Positions 37,550 through 47,062 of a stretch of 64,000 bases of DNA are shown one piece after another (within the stretch, counting starts at the first letter, position 1; every line of letters starts with the position of its first letter). The stretch comes from Bacillus sp. AFS098217 (GTDB lineage: Bacteria > Bacillota > Bacilli > Bacillales > Bacillaceae_G), in NCBI RefSeq assembly GCF_002551815.1, contig NZ_NVPR01000032.1, forward strand, positions 123,084 to 187,083, in the 5' to 3' direction. A program made the position numbers and the translations under genes. The notes under the pieces were generated by a model. The model had not been told where the DNA came from. It ran no database searches and saw only the letters and a program-made list of their open reading frames with translations.

Positions 37550-38107
37550 CTATGCACGAGAAACGTATTTACCTTCACCTGTGTTGATGATAAGCATTTC
37601 GCCTTCGTTAATGAAGATTGGTACTTGTACAACAAGACCAGTTTCTAATGTAGCTGGTTTTGTTACGTTAGAAGCTGTGTCACCTTTAATACCTGGCTCT
37701 GTTTCAGCAACTTTTAACTCTACAGTATTTGGAAGTTCAACTCCAAGTACTTCGCCTTGGTATGTCATAATAGCTACTTCCATGTTTTCTTTTAAGAATT
37801 TTAGCTCGCGCTCGATTTGAGCTTCACCAAGTTCGATTTGCTCATAAGTTCCGTTATCCATGAATACGTGAGACTCACCGCTCGCGTATAAGTATTGCAT
37901 ACGACGGTTTTCGATATGTGCTTTTTCTACTTTTTCACCAGCACGGAATGTTTTTTCTTGAACAGAACCTGTGCGAAGGTTACGTAGTTTAGAGCGAACG
38001 AACGCAGCACCTTTACCTGGCTTTACGTGTTGGAAATCGATAACTTGCCATAGGCCATTGTCCACCGCGATTGTTAAACCTGTACGAAAATCGTTTACTG
38101 AAATCAT
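37550..38107 (-). CDS. efp: Elongation factor P
   Basis: 185 residues, three-OB-fold translation factor that rescues ribosomes at polyproline. [38 protein letters not shown] with the modifiable lysine in the PGKGAA loop, and the C-terminal [20 protein letters not shown] (20 residues) are typical. AGGAGG upstream. Downstream of pepP in the same direction. Confidence 0.96.
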   Translation of the reverse strand: MISVNDFRTGLTIAVDNGLWQVIDFQHVKPGKGAAFVRSKLRNLRTGSVQEKTFRAGEKVEKAHIENRRMQYLYASGESHVFMDNGTYEQIELGEAQIERELKFLKENMEVAIMTYQGEVLGVELPNTVELKVAETEPGIKGDTASNVTKPATLETGLVVQVPIFINEGEMLIINTGEGKYVSRA

Positions 38108-38127
38108 GCAAAAAATCCTCCTGTGTA

Positions 38128-39189
38128 TTACAAAATAATAAGTTCTTTTGGAGATTTTGTAATTACTTCATTGCCTTCACTTGTTACGATGATATCGTCT
38201 TCAATACGTACACCACCAACACCCGGAATATAAATACCCGGCTCTACTGTCACAGCCATTCCTGGCTCAAGTACCGTTTCAGAGCGAGATGCTAAGCCTG
38301 GTGCTTCATGAATCTCAAGACCCACTCCATGACCAGTAGAGTGACCGAAATATTCACCGTATCCTTTTTCCGTTATGTAATCACGTGTTAATGCATCAGC
38401 TTCACGGCCAGTTAAACCAGCTTTAATGCCGTTCACACCACGCAGCTGCGCTTCTAAAACGACACTGTAAATTTCTTTTAATTTATCAGATGGTTCACCG
38501 ACTGCAATCGTACGAGTAATATCCGAGCAATATCCTTTATAATAAGCACCGAAGTCTAATGTTACGAAATCTCCTGTTTCTATCACTTTTTCAGATGCCA
38601 CACCATGCGGCAATGCTGAGCGAAGTCCTGAAGCAACGATAATATCAAACGAAGAAGATGTTGCTCCTTGTTTTCTCATGAAAAATTCAAGTTCATTTGA
38701 CACTTCAATTTCAGATACTCCTGGGCGAATGAATGATAGAATATGTTCAAAGGCAGCATCTGCAATCTGTGCAGCTTCCTTTAATATCTTAATCTCTGAA
38801 TCCGTCTTAATCAAGCGTAACTTTTCTACAAGTCCAGAAGTTGGAACAAATTCCGCTTCAACAGCTTCTTTATATGCTGTATAAGAGCTATATGTAAGAG
38901 TATCTTGCTCAAAGCCAAGCTTTTGAATTCCTAATTCTTTCACTTGTTTGGCAACTTCATCAAGAATTGGTCCTGTATGCTTTACAATTTCATAGCCAAC
39001 AGCTTGTTTACCAGCTTGCTCTACGTAGCGGAAATCTGTAATAAACAGCGCACGCTCATTAGAAATGAGTACGACACCAGCTGTCCCTGTGAAATTCGTC
39101 ATGTATCTACGGCTATACTCATTCGTTAATAAAATACCATCAATACCAGCTTCATTAAATGCACTTCTTAATTTCGTGATTTTTTCCAT
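38128..39189 (-). CDS. yqhT: Xaa-Pro peptidase (YqhT)
   Basis: 353 residues, M24 pita-bread metallopeptidase. An N-terminal creatinase-like domain ([19 protein letters not shown]) and a C-terminal catalytic domain with metal ligands in [35 protein letters not shown] and [19 protein letters not shown]. Start at 39189 is set by GGGAGG nine bases upstream; the frame runs on to 39225 without signal. Four bases after aroQ. Confidence 0.93.
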   Translation of the reverse strand: MEKITKLRSAFNEAGIDGILLTNEYSRRYMTNFTGTAGVVLISNERALFITDFRYVEQAGKQAVGYEIVKHTGPILDEVAKQVKELGIQKLGFEQDTLTYSSYTAYKEAVEAEFVPTSGLVEKLRLIKTDSEIKILKEAAQIADAAFEHILSFIRPGVSEIEVSNELEFFMRKQGATSSSFDIIVASGLRSALPHGVASEKVIETGDFVTLDFGAYYKGYCSDITRTIAVGEPSDKLKEIYSVVLEAQLRGVNGIKAGLTGREADALTRDYITEKGYGEYFGHSTGHGVGLEIHEAPGLASRSETVLEPGMAVTVEPGIYIPGVGGVRIEDDIIVTSEGNEVITKSPKELIIL

Positions 39190-39193
39190 CAGT

Positions 39194-39634
39194 TTATGCC
39201 TCCCTAAGTTTCTCCAATAATGCAAATAACGCTAACTTATAGCCATAAAAACCAAATCCAACAATTTGTCCTGCCGTGGCAGGTGCCGTCACCGATTCAT
39301 GACGAAACGACTCTCTCTGGTGGATGTTAGAAATATGTACCTCAATAACAGGAATCGAAATACTCGCAATCGCATCTCGGATCGCGTAGCTATAATGCGT
39401 AAATGCTCCTGGATTTAAAATGATTCCTTCATATGTATCATCAGCCTCATGAATGATATCAATAAGAGCACCTTCATGATTCGATTGGAAACACTCTAAC
39501 TCCACTCCCAATTTCTCTGCTTCTTGCTTTATCTCTGTTTCAAGCGTCGCTAACGTTCCTTTTCCATATACATTCACCTCTCGAACACCGAGACGATTTA
39601 GATTAGGACCGTTTACGAGGAGTAACTTTTTCAT
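39194..39634 (-). CDS. aroQ: Type II 3-dehydroquinate dehydratase
   Basis: 146 residues, typical length. Third step of the shikimate pathway. LLLVNGPNLNRLGVREVNVYG with the catalytic tyrosine (quoted across), FQSNHEGALIDIIHEA, LNPGAFTHYSYAIRDA and VIEVHISNIHQRESFRHES are diagnostic. ATG at 39634 has AAGGAG nine bases upstream. Known as yqhS in B. subtilis. Confidence 0.95.
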   Translation of the reverse strand: MKKLLLVNGPNLNRLGVREVNVYGKGTLATLETEIKQEAEKLGVELECFQSNHEGALIDIIHEADDTYEGIILNPGAFTHYSYAIRDAIASISIPVIEVHISNIHQRESFRHESVTAPATAGQIVGFGFYGYKLALFALLEKLREA

Positions 39635-39687
39635 CTTCTTAAACTCCTTAATATAAAGAATGTCTATACAACATTCTAACACAGGAA

Positions 39688-40173
39688 TCACTTGTTTGAA
39701 TAGTTTGTCTTCTCTACACCTTCTCCTCGATTCTCATTATTCGCTTCAAACGAAACAGAATATGAAATAAATACACCATATAAAATAAAGATACATATCG
39801 TTGTAACAATTGTTTCTTTCGGTAAATGAAGTGCATTTTTAATAACAGGTGCAATAGAACCAAGCCCGAAAAATAAAATGCTCCACCAAAAAAGCCCATA
39901 CAATATTCCAGGTAGTACCCCTTCAAATCTTTTGAAAAGAGCCTTATAGAGAAACGCCACTAAAATAGAAAGAAGCCCCATACAGACTATACCCGATACA
40001 TTTCCCCAAGCTCCTTCTTTCCAATTCCCAAGAGCAAATGGTAAAAGCAAATAGTTTGGTCCAGCTTCTGTAAATGAGAAAAAATGAAGAAAATACCATA
40101 TACTTCCCCAAAAAACGCCACCAAATAAACCAATCTGTACAAATTTATTTATCCCTGATTGTTCTTGCTTCAC
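39688..40173 (-). CDS. yqhR: YqhR membrane protein
   Basis: 161 residues, four hydrophobic segments (FVQIGLFGGVFWGSIWYFL; IVCMGLLSILVAFLYKALF; GILYGLFWWSILFFGLGSI; TICIFILYGVFISYSVSF). Conserved neighbour of aroQ and yqhQ in Bacillus; function unknown. AGGTGG-type ribosome binding site before the ATG. Confidence 0.85.
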   Translation of the reverse strand: MKQEQSGINKFVQIGLFGGVFWGSIWYFLHFFSFTEAGPNYLLLPFALGNWKEGAWGNVSGIVCMGLLSILVAFLYKALFKRFEGVLPGILYGLFWWSILFFGLGSIAPVIKNALHLPKETIVTTICIFILYGVFISYSVSFEANNENRGEGVEKTNYSNK

Positions 40174-40416
40174 GTTGCCACCTCCGCTTACTAGTATGTC
40201 CGAAACTATTTTGAAGCATGTTTAAATCATGCGAAATTTGTCTATAAAAAGAATAAGAAATGTCCTACTCTCGTAACATTTTTTCTTGTCATCCGCTTGT
40301 ATTTCTCGATAAAATATAGGAAACTCGGTAATTGTCAAATCTCACAATGACAGAACCAAGTATGACAATTGCCTCTTTTCTATATAAGAGAGAAACAAAT
40401 ACAGGTTGGTGTTAAC

Positions 40417-41340
40417 ATGGCAGAAGAGTCAAAACAAATATATGGTGGGCAAGCGGTCATAGAAGGAGTTATGTTTGGCGGTAGAGAATATACTGTTACA
40501 GCGGTTCGTCGTAAAGATGAATCAATCGAATTTTATCGATTGCCACGCGTTCGTAATAAAGTATTAACCATACTAAAGAAAGTTCCATTTTTACGAGGCA
40601 TCGCCGCTATTATTGATGCAAGTGCCAATGGAGCAAAGCATTTAAACTTTGCTTCTGAACGATTCGACGTTCATCCAGAAAATGATGAACAACTTGCACA
40701 AAAAAAAGAAGAACAGTCAAAATTAACGATGATATTAGGAGTAGCAGCAGTCGGGGTGTTATCATTTATATTCGGTAAAGTCATTTTCACGGCGGTTCCG
40801 GCACTTTTAGCGGAATTGACAAGGCCGATTTTCCCATCTCATACTGGGCAAATCATTGTCGAAAGCATCATTAAGCTCATTCTATTACTGAGCTATATAT
40901 ACTTCGTTTCACTAACCCCACTTATTAAGCGGGTATTTCAATATCACGGTGCGGAACATAAAGTAATTAATGCTTATGAAAATAACCTTCCACTGACTGT
41001 AGAAAATGTTCAAAAACAAACCCGCCTCCATTATCGCTGCGGAAGTAGTTTTATTATATTTACAGTTATTATCGGAATGTTCATCTACTTTCTTGTTCCA
41101 ACTGATCCTCTTTGGGTCCGAGTTGTAAACCGTATTTTATTGATTCCAGTTGTTCTTGGTATTTCTTTTGAAGTCTTGCAGTTTACAAATCGTTTGCGAG
41201 ATATTCCGGTTTTACGCCTATTAGGATACCCTGGGTTATGGCTTCAACTATTAACAACAAAAGAACCTGCAGATGATCAAGTTGAAGTTGCAATCGCATC
41301 ATTTGAAGAATTATTACGTTTAGAAAATAAACAACAATAA
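40417..41340 (+). CDS. yqhQ: YqhQ, DUF1385 membrane protein
   Basis: 307 residues. YGGQAVIEGVMFGGREYTV near the N-terminus and FQYHGAEHKVINAYE plus RLHYRCGSSFIIF-type motifs (here TRLHYRCGSSF) are DUF1385 hallmarks, with about five membrane segments. Often predicted to be a metal-dependent membrane enzyme because of its conserved His/Cys; unproven. The ATG at 40417 gives the conserved N-terminus. Divergent from yqhR. Confidence 0.88.
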   Translation: MAEESKQIYGGQAVIEGVMFGGREYTVTAVRRKDESIEFYRLPRVRNKVLTILKKVPFLRGIAAIIDASANGAKHLNFASERFDVHPENDEQLAQKKEEQSKLTMILGVAAVGVLSFIFGKVIFTAVPALLAELTRPIFPSHTGQIIVESIIKLILLLSYIYFVSLTPLIKRVFQYHGAEHKVINAYENNLPLTVENVQKQTRLHYRCGSSFIIFTVIIGMFIYFLVPTDPLWVRVVNRILLIPVVLGISFEVLQFTNRLRDIPVLRLLGYPGLWLQLLTTKEPADDQVEVAIASFEELLRLENKQQ

Positions 41341-41419
41341 TTATTTAAAAATGATGTTCAACTCCTTTCCTCATCGCTAATATACTAATTTTAATATATG
41401 TTTTTAGGAGGTGTTCCTT

Positions 41420-41821
41420 ATGAACGGTCGTTCGTTTATGTTCGCTATATTTGTGCTTATTATTGGTTTAGCAATATTTGGTCTCGTTTCATCTGCAATT
41501 ACAGATCCGAAAGGAATGTTACAAAACATTGGTATTATGTTACTTGTTGTTGGTATCTTTTACTTGCTATACAAAATGTTCACAAACTCCAGTGGTTCAG
41601 CCAATTCGCAAAACTCCTATAAGCGTGCTGCGAAACAATCGAACCGCAAATATGGAAAACAAAATGTAGCACCCCTAAGCAATTCTTTCTTAAAACGAAA
41701 CGCTTCCGATGACAAAGGGAAGAAAGGAAATCCAACTTCGTTAAAACGGAAACGAAAGCAATCTCATTTAACTGTAATTGAAGGTAAAAAAAATAAAAAG
41801 AAAGACCGTGCTTCCTTTTAG
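41420..41821 (+). CDS. yqhP: YqhP, SA1362-type membrane protein
   Basis: 133 residues. Two N-terminal membrane segments (FMFAIFVLIIGLAIFGLVSS and NIGIMLLVVGIFYLLYKMF) and a very basic tail (SLKRKRKQSHLTVIEGKKNK). AGGAGGTG lies six bases before the ATG at 41420. Follows yqhQ as in B. subtilis. Function unknown; the tail could bind nucleic acid or the ribosome. Confidence 0.82.
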   Translation: MNGRSFMFAIFVLIIGLAIFGLVSSAITDPKGMLQNIGIMLLVVGIFYLLYKMFTNSSGSANSQNSYKRAAKQSNRKYGKQNVAPLSNSFLKRNASDDKGKKGNPTSLKRKRKQSHLTVIEGKKNKKKDRASF

Positions 41822-41842
41822 GAAATACGGTCTTTCTTTTTT
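41797..41842. terminator. Bidirectional terminator between yqhP and the HAD gene
   Basis: AAAGAAAGACCGT pairs with ACGGTCTTTCTTT around a 15-17 base loop, with flanking T-run, overlapping the yqhP stop. Confidence 0.8.
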
Positions 41843-42498
41843 CACGCTCGATTCCTTACATATTGAAGTACTTCCGTTAAACTCTTTTCTTTCATACTTC
41901 CTAAACGCAGATGATGATTTTCAAACTGCAAAGTCTTTGTAACCTCATTTGGTACAACAACGCACGCTAATCCTGCCGCAAGCGCCGCTTTCAATCCATT
42001 TAACGAATCCTCAAACACAACAGCTTCTGCAGGTTCTATCCCTAACTCTTTAATGGTTACTCTATACAGCGCTGGATCTGGTTTTACTTTCTCTACATCC
42101 TCTTTTGTTTTAATGACTTCAAAATACTCTCGAATACCTAATCCTTCTAAAAATCCAACAACCCATTCTCTTGAAGAACTAGATGCTAAACCGATTTTCA
42201 ATCCAATTTCTTTTGCTTCTTCTAAATACTCTTTCACCCCATCGCGAGCTACTGGCATTTTCATTTTCTCTTGATGCAAAATCGAGACTTTTTCTTTTAA
42301 CTCATCCCGATTAAATTTTTCTTTTAACTGTTGTTCAATGTATGTATAAAGCACTTCATCTGTTGTTCCAATACATTTCGCAAACTCCTCTAGAGGTAAG
42401 TCCCCACCATATTCGCGAACTACCTCCTGAAAAGATTGAAACCAAATCGTTTCTGTATCTACAATTAATCCATCAAAGTCAAAAATAATTGCTTTCAT
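41842..42498 (-). CDS. HAD-family phosphatase (beta-phosphoglucomutase-like)
   Basis: 218 residues. Motif I IFDFDGLIVDTE at residues 4-15, a helical cap domain, motif II GLASSSSREWV, motif III KVKPDPALY and motif IV VVFEDSLNGLKAA. Phosphatase or mutase on a small phosphorylated substrate, unknown. Occupies the place of yqhO in B. subtilis. Start ATG follows GGCGGGA-type site. Confidence 0.88.
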   Translation of the reverse strand: MKAIIFDFDGLIVDTETIWFQSFQEVVREYGGDLPLEEFAKCIGTTDEVLYTYIEQQLKEKFNRDELKEKVSILHQEKMKMPVARDGVKEYLEEAKEIGLKIGLASSSSREWVVGFLEGLGIREYFEVIKTKEDVEKVKPDPALYRVTIKELGIEPAEAVVFEDSLNGLKAALAAGLACVVVPNEVTKTLQFENHHLRLGSMKEKSLTEVLQYVRNRA

Positions 42499-42575
42499 TC
42501 CTATCCCGCCTTTTACAAAACGATTTTCACATTTCTATACATTCAACTTAAACCAAGTGATTTCCTCTTCTAAAC

Positions 42576-42601
42576 AAAAAAGGAAACGCATTTCGTTCCC
42601 T

Positions 42602-42604
<3 letters not shown>
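42576..42604 (-). terminator. Terminator of mntR
   Basis: AAAGGGAACG pairs with CGTTTCCTTT (one mismatch) around AAATG, followed on the minus strand by TTTTTTG; overlaps the mntR stop codon. Confidence 0.8.
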
Positions 42605-43162
<558 letters not shown>

Positions 43163-43174
43163 CTACAGATTCTC

Positions 43175-43411
43175 TCATGTAAAATATTGAATTTCCGCAT
43201 TAGGGAAAGATTTATGAATATAACCTCTAATCTTTTCTTCTAGCCTCACCGCATCATCTTTTTGATACACATATTTTCCGATTCCACACCGTTCCCACTT
43301 ATATTTTCGTTTTTCTTCATCCTTTGTAAATTTCTCATACAGCTCTTTTCCAAACGGGTATTCAAACGCCTTTGGTTCGAAATAAACGAGATTTGGCATA
43401 AACAGCTTCAT
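43175..43411 (-). pseudogene. splB: Spore photoproduct lyase remnant with internal deletion
   Basis: A 78-codon open frame whose first ~29 residues (MKLFMPNLVYFEPKAFEYPF...) match the N-terminus of SplB and whose last ~48 (DEEKRKYKWERCGIGKYVYQ..., ending NAEIQYFT) match its C-terminus. The ~265 residues between, including the radical-SAM CxxxCxxC, are gone, with the junction near 43324 and the frame kept. A GGGGGG site still precedes the ATG. The product cannot repair spore photoproduct. In related genomes, as I recall, an intact ~342-residue splB sits here next to mntR. Confidence 0.82.
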
Positions 43412-43470
43412 ACAATCCCCCCTTTTTTAGTATGGATAGCAGAGAAAGATTACCGCTTTTTTAAGTTTTC

Positions 43471-43540
43471 CACTTCAGTAACTTGCGTAGCAAGTTACTG
43501 AAGTGCTATAATTCAAATAACAGCTACCTTGCACAACAAG
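43471..43540. promoter_or_regulatory. PadR promoter and palindromic operator
   Basis: A 16-bp perfect inverted repeat, CACTTCAGTAACTTGC with its complement at 43490-43505 (spacer GTA), spans the space between -35 TTGCGT (43483-43488) and -10 TATAAT (43507-43512). The half-site CAAGTTACT recurs downstream near 43537. This placement fits autorepression by the adjacent PadR protein. Confidence 0.7.
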
Positions 43541-43561
43541 TTACTAGGAAGTGGTGAACTC

Positions 43562-43885
43562 ATGCATAGTCAAATGCTAAAAGGTGTGCTCGAAGGATGC
43601 ATTTTATACATCATCTCCCAAGAAGAGGTGTATGGGTACGAACTAAGTACGAAATTAAACCAACATGGTTTTACATTCGTAAGCGAAGGTAGCATTTATC
43701 CCCTTTTATTACGAATGCAAAAAGAAAAACTCATTGCTGGCACATTAAAAGCTTCAAGCCTTGGTCCAAAGCGAAAATATTACCATGTAACAGATAAAGG
43801 ATTCGAACAGCTAGAAGAGTTTAAAAAGAGCTGGGGGATGGTTTCGACAACGGTAAATAATTTATTGCGGGGAGAGTCTGAATGA
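43562..43885 (+). CDS. PadR family transcriptional regulator
   Basis: 107 residues. Winged helix with MLKGVLEGCILYIISQEEVY, GYELSTKLNQHG, EGSIYPLLLRMQKEKLI and GPKRKYYHVTDKGFEQL (quoted in parts), the usual PadR subfamily 1 layout. Controls probably itself and the downstream membrane protein through the palindrome at its promoter. Start ATG at 43562 chosen with GGAAGTGG upstream. Four-base overlap with the next gene. Confidence 0.9.
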   Translation: MHSQMLKGVLEGCILYIISQEEVYGYELSTKLNQHGFTFVSEGSIYPLLLRMQKEKLIAGTLKASSLGPKRKYYHVTDKGFEQLEEFKKSWGMVSTTVNNLLRGESE

Positions 43886-44556
43886 TGAACGCAAACGAAT
43901 TGGTAGAACTTAACAATAAAAAACGTGAGCTTCTAACACCTGAAAATGAAGTTGCTTATGGGGACATGTTGGTATATCTACGATTAGCTAATGTTCCAGA
44001 ACAACAAGTAGAGGAGCTATTACTAGAAATTTTAGACCATCTTATTGAAGCTCAAAAAGATGGTAAGAATGCTTATGATATTTTTGGTGATAACTTGCAA
44101 TCTTATTGTGATGAGCTCATATTAGCTTTACCTAACCAAACAAAATTAGCAAAAACATCCATGATTGGTTTTGCTATTAGTTTGTTACTTGCTATACAAT
44201 TTGGGATGGATACAATTGTTTCATTTTTTATTTTACTTTTTGAAAAAACAACTCAATTGACAGGCCCATCATTTAGTATTCCTGGAACTACTTTTTCCAT
44301 TTTAATGATTATATTAGGCATACTTTTCATTTTATATTTATTAAAGCGCTATTCCTTTAATCAAACAATGAATTGGAAAAGAAGAATTCTGTTCGGACTC
44401 GCATTTTCTATTCCATTTTGCTCAGCGGTATTTATAAACATTTACTTTAAAAAACAACCTTATCTTTCTTATCATTTAACAACTTGGCAAAATGCTTTAA
44501 TCGCTATTTTCTTTTATATTTTATATAAACTGCTATATAAAAAATCAAACTTTTAA
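43882..44556 (+). CDS. PadR-linked HAAS/DUF1129-like membrane protein
   Basis: 224 residues. A soluble helical N-terminus (residues 1-85) with VEELLLEILDHLIEAQKDGK and YCDELILALPNQ resembles the HAAS signalling domain, followed by four transmembrane helices (ISLLLAIQFGMDTIVSFFIL; STTF-ILMIILGILFILYLL region; LFGLAFSIPFCSAVFINIYF; ALIAIFFYILYKLL). Such proteins are commonly encoded with a PadR regulator and overlap it by ATGA, as here (the second of two ATGs, 43885, is equally possible). Role unknown. Confidence 0.75.
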   Translation: MMNANELVELNNKKRELLTPENEVAYGDMLVYLRLANVPEQQVEELLLEILDHLIEAQKDGKNAYDIFGDNLQSYCDELILALPNQTKLAKTSMIGFAISLLLAIQFGMDTIVSFFILLFEKTTQLTGPSFSIPGTTFSILMIILGILFILYLLKRYSFNQTMNWKRRILFGLAFSIPFCSAVFINIYFKKQPYLSYHLTTWQNALIAIFFYILYKLLYKKSNF

Positions 44557-44580
44557 CAGCCTTTTGGAAGGCTGTTTTTC
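44555..44580 (+). terminator. Terminator of the PadR operon
   Basis: ACAGCCTT / AAGGCTGT stem around TTGG, then TTTTTC. Confidence 0.85.
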
Positions 44581-44653
44581 TTCTGTATAATTTTACAAAT
44601 TGAAAAATTTCATAAAGAAAAAAAGAAAAATGCAAAATAATTAACGTAAATTG

Positions 44654-44683
44654 TTGACGTGATGCTTTTATTATCGGTATCAT
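44654..44683 (+). promoter_or_regulatory. Candidate sigma-A promoter of the Pro-rich protein gene
   Basis: TTGACG (44654-44659), 18-base spacer, TATCAT (44678-44683), about 70 bases before the ATG. Confidence 0.5.
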
Positions 44684-44756
44684 ATTTCTTCGTGAGCAAT
44701 TATTTTTCGTTATACGATTTTTTTATTATTACTGAATTTTTGAGAGGGGAAATTTG

Positions 44757-45599
44757 ATGTCACTTAAGAAGAAAACGCAAGTACGCACCGGCAAAATGGT
44801 ACGTGAACTAATGTTAGCAGATGAAGATGTAAGTGCTTCGCTAATTATGGTATATAGTGAAAACGGTGTAAACGCAGAAATTAAAATCGAGGGCTTAACG
44901 CCGAAATGTAACGAAGAATTATTTTTGAGCGGAAATGTGGATTGGAACAAAAGTGTGATTTATAAAATTGTCGATTTCACAGGTAACGCTGAAGTTGGTA
45001 AAGTTACATTAACAGCAATGAACAAAAACAATGTTTCCCTAGAAATTGAACGCGTTATGTGGAGTAAAGAAAATAAAGAAGCTGCTGAACAGGACGTAAC
45101 ACCTGTAGAAACAGCTCCCAAACAAGAAGTAGTCGTAGAGGCTCCTAAAGTAGTCACAGCTGCTCCAAAACCTGTTACACGCGTTGAACAACCTGTTGTA
45201 ACTCCTAAACCTACTCCGGCACCAGCGCCGAAGCCAGTGCGTTCAGAAACGGTTGTAGAACGACCTACTCCAGCACCTGTAAAAAAAGAAGTACCGACTC
45301 CTGTTACAAAGCAAGAGACGGTTGCAGCTATACCTACAAAACCGAAGCAAACAGTTACAAATGAAGCCAATTCAAAATTACAAGAAAATTATGTAAAGCT
45401 TGTAAAAAAGACAATTGAAGTGTGTCAAGATTATGAGCTTGGCATCGATATAGATGATTCTATTGAAAATTTAAAAGAAGAATTACAAAGCCAAGGAATT
45501 AGCGTTACATTCGATAAAGAAATTATGGATGTTGTAAATCGTCTTCGTTCTTTACAAGAAAAAGGAATCAAAGTAGAAAAAGTACTTAATTTATTATAA
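44757..45599 (+). CDS. Unrecognised protein with Pro/Ala/Thr-rich linker
   Basis: 280 residues, not recognised. Three parts are visible: an N-terminal globular region (1-100) with alternating hydrophobic strands (VSASLIMVYSENGVNAEIKI, VGKVTLTAMNKNNVSLEIER), a ~100-residue linker of Pro, Ala, Thr, Val and Lys with PKPTPAPAPKPV, and a C-terminal helical region (LQENYVKLVKKTIEVCQDYE to VVNRLRSLQEKGIKVEKVLN). No signal peptide or membrane helix, so cytosolic. Start set by GAGAGGGG. The linker resembles those that tether domains in E2 or TonB-type proteins but no known domain is claimed. Monocistronic with its own promoter and terminator. Confidence 0.7.
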   Translation: MSLKKKTQVRTGKMVRELMLADEDVSASLIMVYSENGVNAEIKIEGLTPKCNEELFLSGNVDWNKSVIYKIVDFTGNAEVGKVTLTAMNKNNVSLEIERVMWSKENKEAAEQDVTPVETAPKQEVVVEAPKVVTAAPKPVTRVEQPVVTPKPTPAPAPKPVRSETVVERPTPAPVKKEVPTPVTKQETVAAIPTKPKQTVTNEANSKLQENYVKLVKKTIEVCQDYELGIDIDDSIENLKEELQSQGISVTFDKEIMDVVNRLRSLQEKGIKVEKVLNLL

Positions 45600-45600
45600 A

Positions 45601-45641
45601 AAAATAAGGAGGTGGCAATTGCCATCTCCTTATTTTTTATA
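45601..45641. terminator. Bidirectional terminator between the Pro-rich gene and lipM
   Basis: AAATAAGGAG plus TGGC pair with GCCA and CTCCTTATTT around AATT, with A-run and T-run. Confidence 0.9.
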
Positions 45642-46466
45642 ATTCCATTCATCACTTTCATACTTTTCTTTTGCTAATGTTTCTACTTCATGAAGCTGCT
45701 CTTCTGTTAATTCATATGGTACAAGTTCTACATTTAAGCCTTTTTCAAATCCAGCTTGGAACGCTTCAATCAACTGTTCGATTGTAAACGTACGATCTGT
45801 TAATTCATTGATTGCGACAGCCTTAGAAGAAAACATGCTCTTCATACGCTCTTTCACTCGCTCATTTGGGAATAAGAATAAATCATACAGCTCATCTAAG
45901 TCGATTTCTAATGGAATCGATCCATGTTGTAAAATTACACCTTTTTGACGCGTTTGAGCGCTTCCTGCAATTTTTCTGCCTTCAACGACAATTTCATACC
46001 AAGACGGTGCATCAAAACATACACCTGAACGTGGATTTTTTAAATTTTCACGATCCGCTTCTGTTTTTGGAACCGCATAATACGCTTCTAATCCTAGCGC
46101 CTTAAAACCTTCTAGTAGCCCTTGTGAAATGACGCGATACGCTTCTGTAACTGTTTTAGGCATATCGGGATGATCTTCAGAGACGATCACACTGTACGTC
46201 AATTCCTTATCATGCAATACGCCCCTACCACCTGTTTGTCGGCGAACAAACCCATATTTCTTTTCATTTACTACATCCATATTGATATCTTTTTCTACAC
46301 GCTGAAAATACCCAACTGTTAATGTTGGTACTTCCCATTCGTAAAAACGAATGGTTGGAGGCATTTTCTTTTCACTTTGCCAATTTAATAAGCATTCATC
46401 TAACGCCATATTAAATGCCGGCGAACATTGACCAGAGTTAATATAACACCATTTTTCTTTTCCCAT
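45630..46466 (-). CDS. lipM: Octanoyltransferase LipM
   Basis: 278 residues, same length as B. subtilis LipM (YqhM). Transfers octanoate from ACP to GcvH at the start of lipoate synthesis. LplA-type fold with [20 protein letters not shown], the catalytic cysteine in [13 protein letters not shown] and [20 protein letters not shown] (20 residues). ATG at 46466 has AGGTG upstream. Its clients in this window are BkdB and, through GcvH, the gcv system. Confidence 0.94.
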   Translation of the reverse strand: MGKEKWCYINSGQCSPAFNMALDECLLNWQSEKKMPPTIRFYEWEVPTLTVGYFQRVEKDINMDVVNEKKYGFVRRQTGGRGVLHDKELTYSVIVSEDHPDMPKTVTEAYRVISQGLLEGFKALGLEAYYAVPKTEADRENLKNPRSGVCFDAPSWYEIVVEGRKIAGSAQTRQKGVILQHGSIPLEIDLDELYDLFLFPNERVKERMKSMFSSKAVAINELTDRTFTIEQLIEAFQAGFEKGLNVELVPYELTEEQLHEVETLAKEKYESDEWNYKK

Positions 46467-46636
46467 CTTGCACCTCATATAACCAATTATTTTTCACAAT
46501 CTCTAGTCTATCAAATTCGACAAAATTTGTGAAAGAATACGAAATTTCTTCTTATCTCCACATGAATCTGTTGCATAAATACATATGGGCATTATAATAT
46601 TGAAAGTAGGATAAGAAAAAAGGGAGCGATAGAATC

Positions 46637-47020
46637 GTGTCAACAAATTTGATTATTATATTGTCGGTGATCGTAGGAATCATCGGCTACTCTGTATGGA
46701 TGTTTTTCTATCAGAAAAAATTAATTAAAACACTTTCAGAAGAAGAGTTTCGCGCTGGCTACCGCAAAGCACAGCTTATCGATATTCGTGAAGCAGATGA
46801 ATTTAACGCAGGGCATATTTTAGGTGCTCGTAACATTCCATTATCACAAATTCGCCTTCGTCACAAAGAGCTTCGCAAAGATCAACCAGTTTATTTATAT
46901 TGCCAAAATGGCTTCCGTACAGGTCGTGCAGCTCAATATCTAAAAAAACAAGGTTACAAAGATTTCTACCAACTACAAGGCGGATTTAAATCTTGGACTG
47001 GAAAAGTTAAAAAGAAATAA
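46637..47020 (+). CDS. yqhL: YqhL, membrane-anchored rhodanese
   Basis: 127 residues. N-terminal transmembrane helix (LIIILSVIVGIIGYSVWMFF) and a rhodanese domain with the catalytic cysteine in LYCQNGFRTGRAAQYL. Sulfurtransferase-like; substrate unknown. GTG start with GGGAGCG upstream. In B. subtilis yqhL is next to gcvPB; here an ~8 kb block of accessory genes lies between. Confidence 0.9.
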   Translation: MSTNLIIILSVIVGIIGYSVWMFFYQKKLIKTLSEEEFRAGYRKAQLIDIREADEFNAGHILGARNIPLSQIRLRHKELRKDQPVYLYCQNGFRTGRAAQYLKKQGYKDFYQLQGGFKSWTGKVKKK

Positions 47021-47028
47021 TATGCGAA

Positions 47029-47062
47029 AGAACTAGCTGAAAGTCTCAGCTAGTTCTTTTCT
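47029..47062. terminator. Bidirectional terminator after yqhL
   Basis: AAGAACTAGCTGA / TCAGCTAGTTCTT stem around AAGTC with T-run. Confidence 0.9.

Noticed and set aside
40330-40370. Inverted repeat AATTGTCA ... TGACAATT before yqhQ
   Set aside because: Only 8-bp arms with a 25-base loop in AT-rich DNA; could be chance.
44960-45370. Long minus-strand open frame rich in Thr/Gly/Val
   Set aside because: Antisense shadow of the Pro/Ala/Thr linker of the plus-strand gene; repetitive composition explains it.
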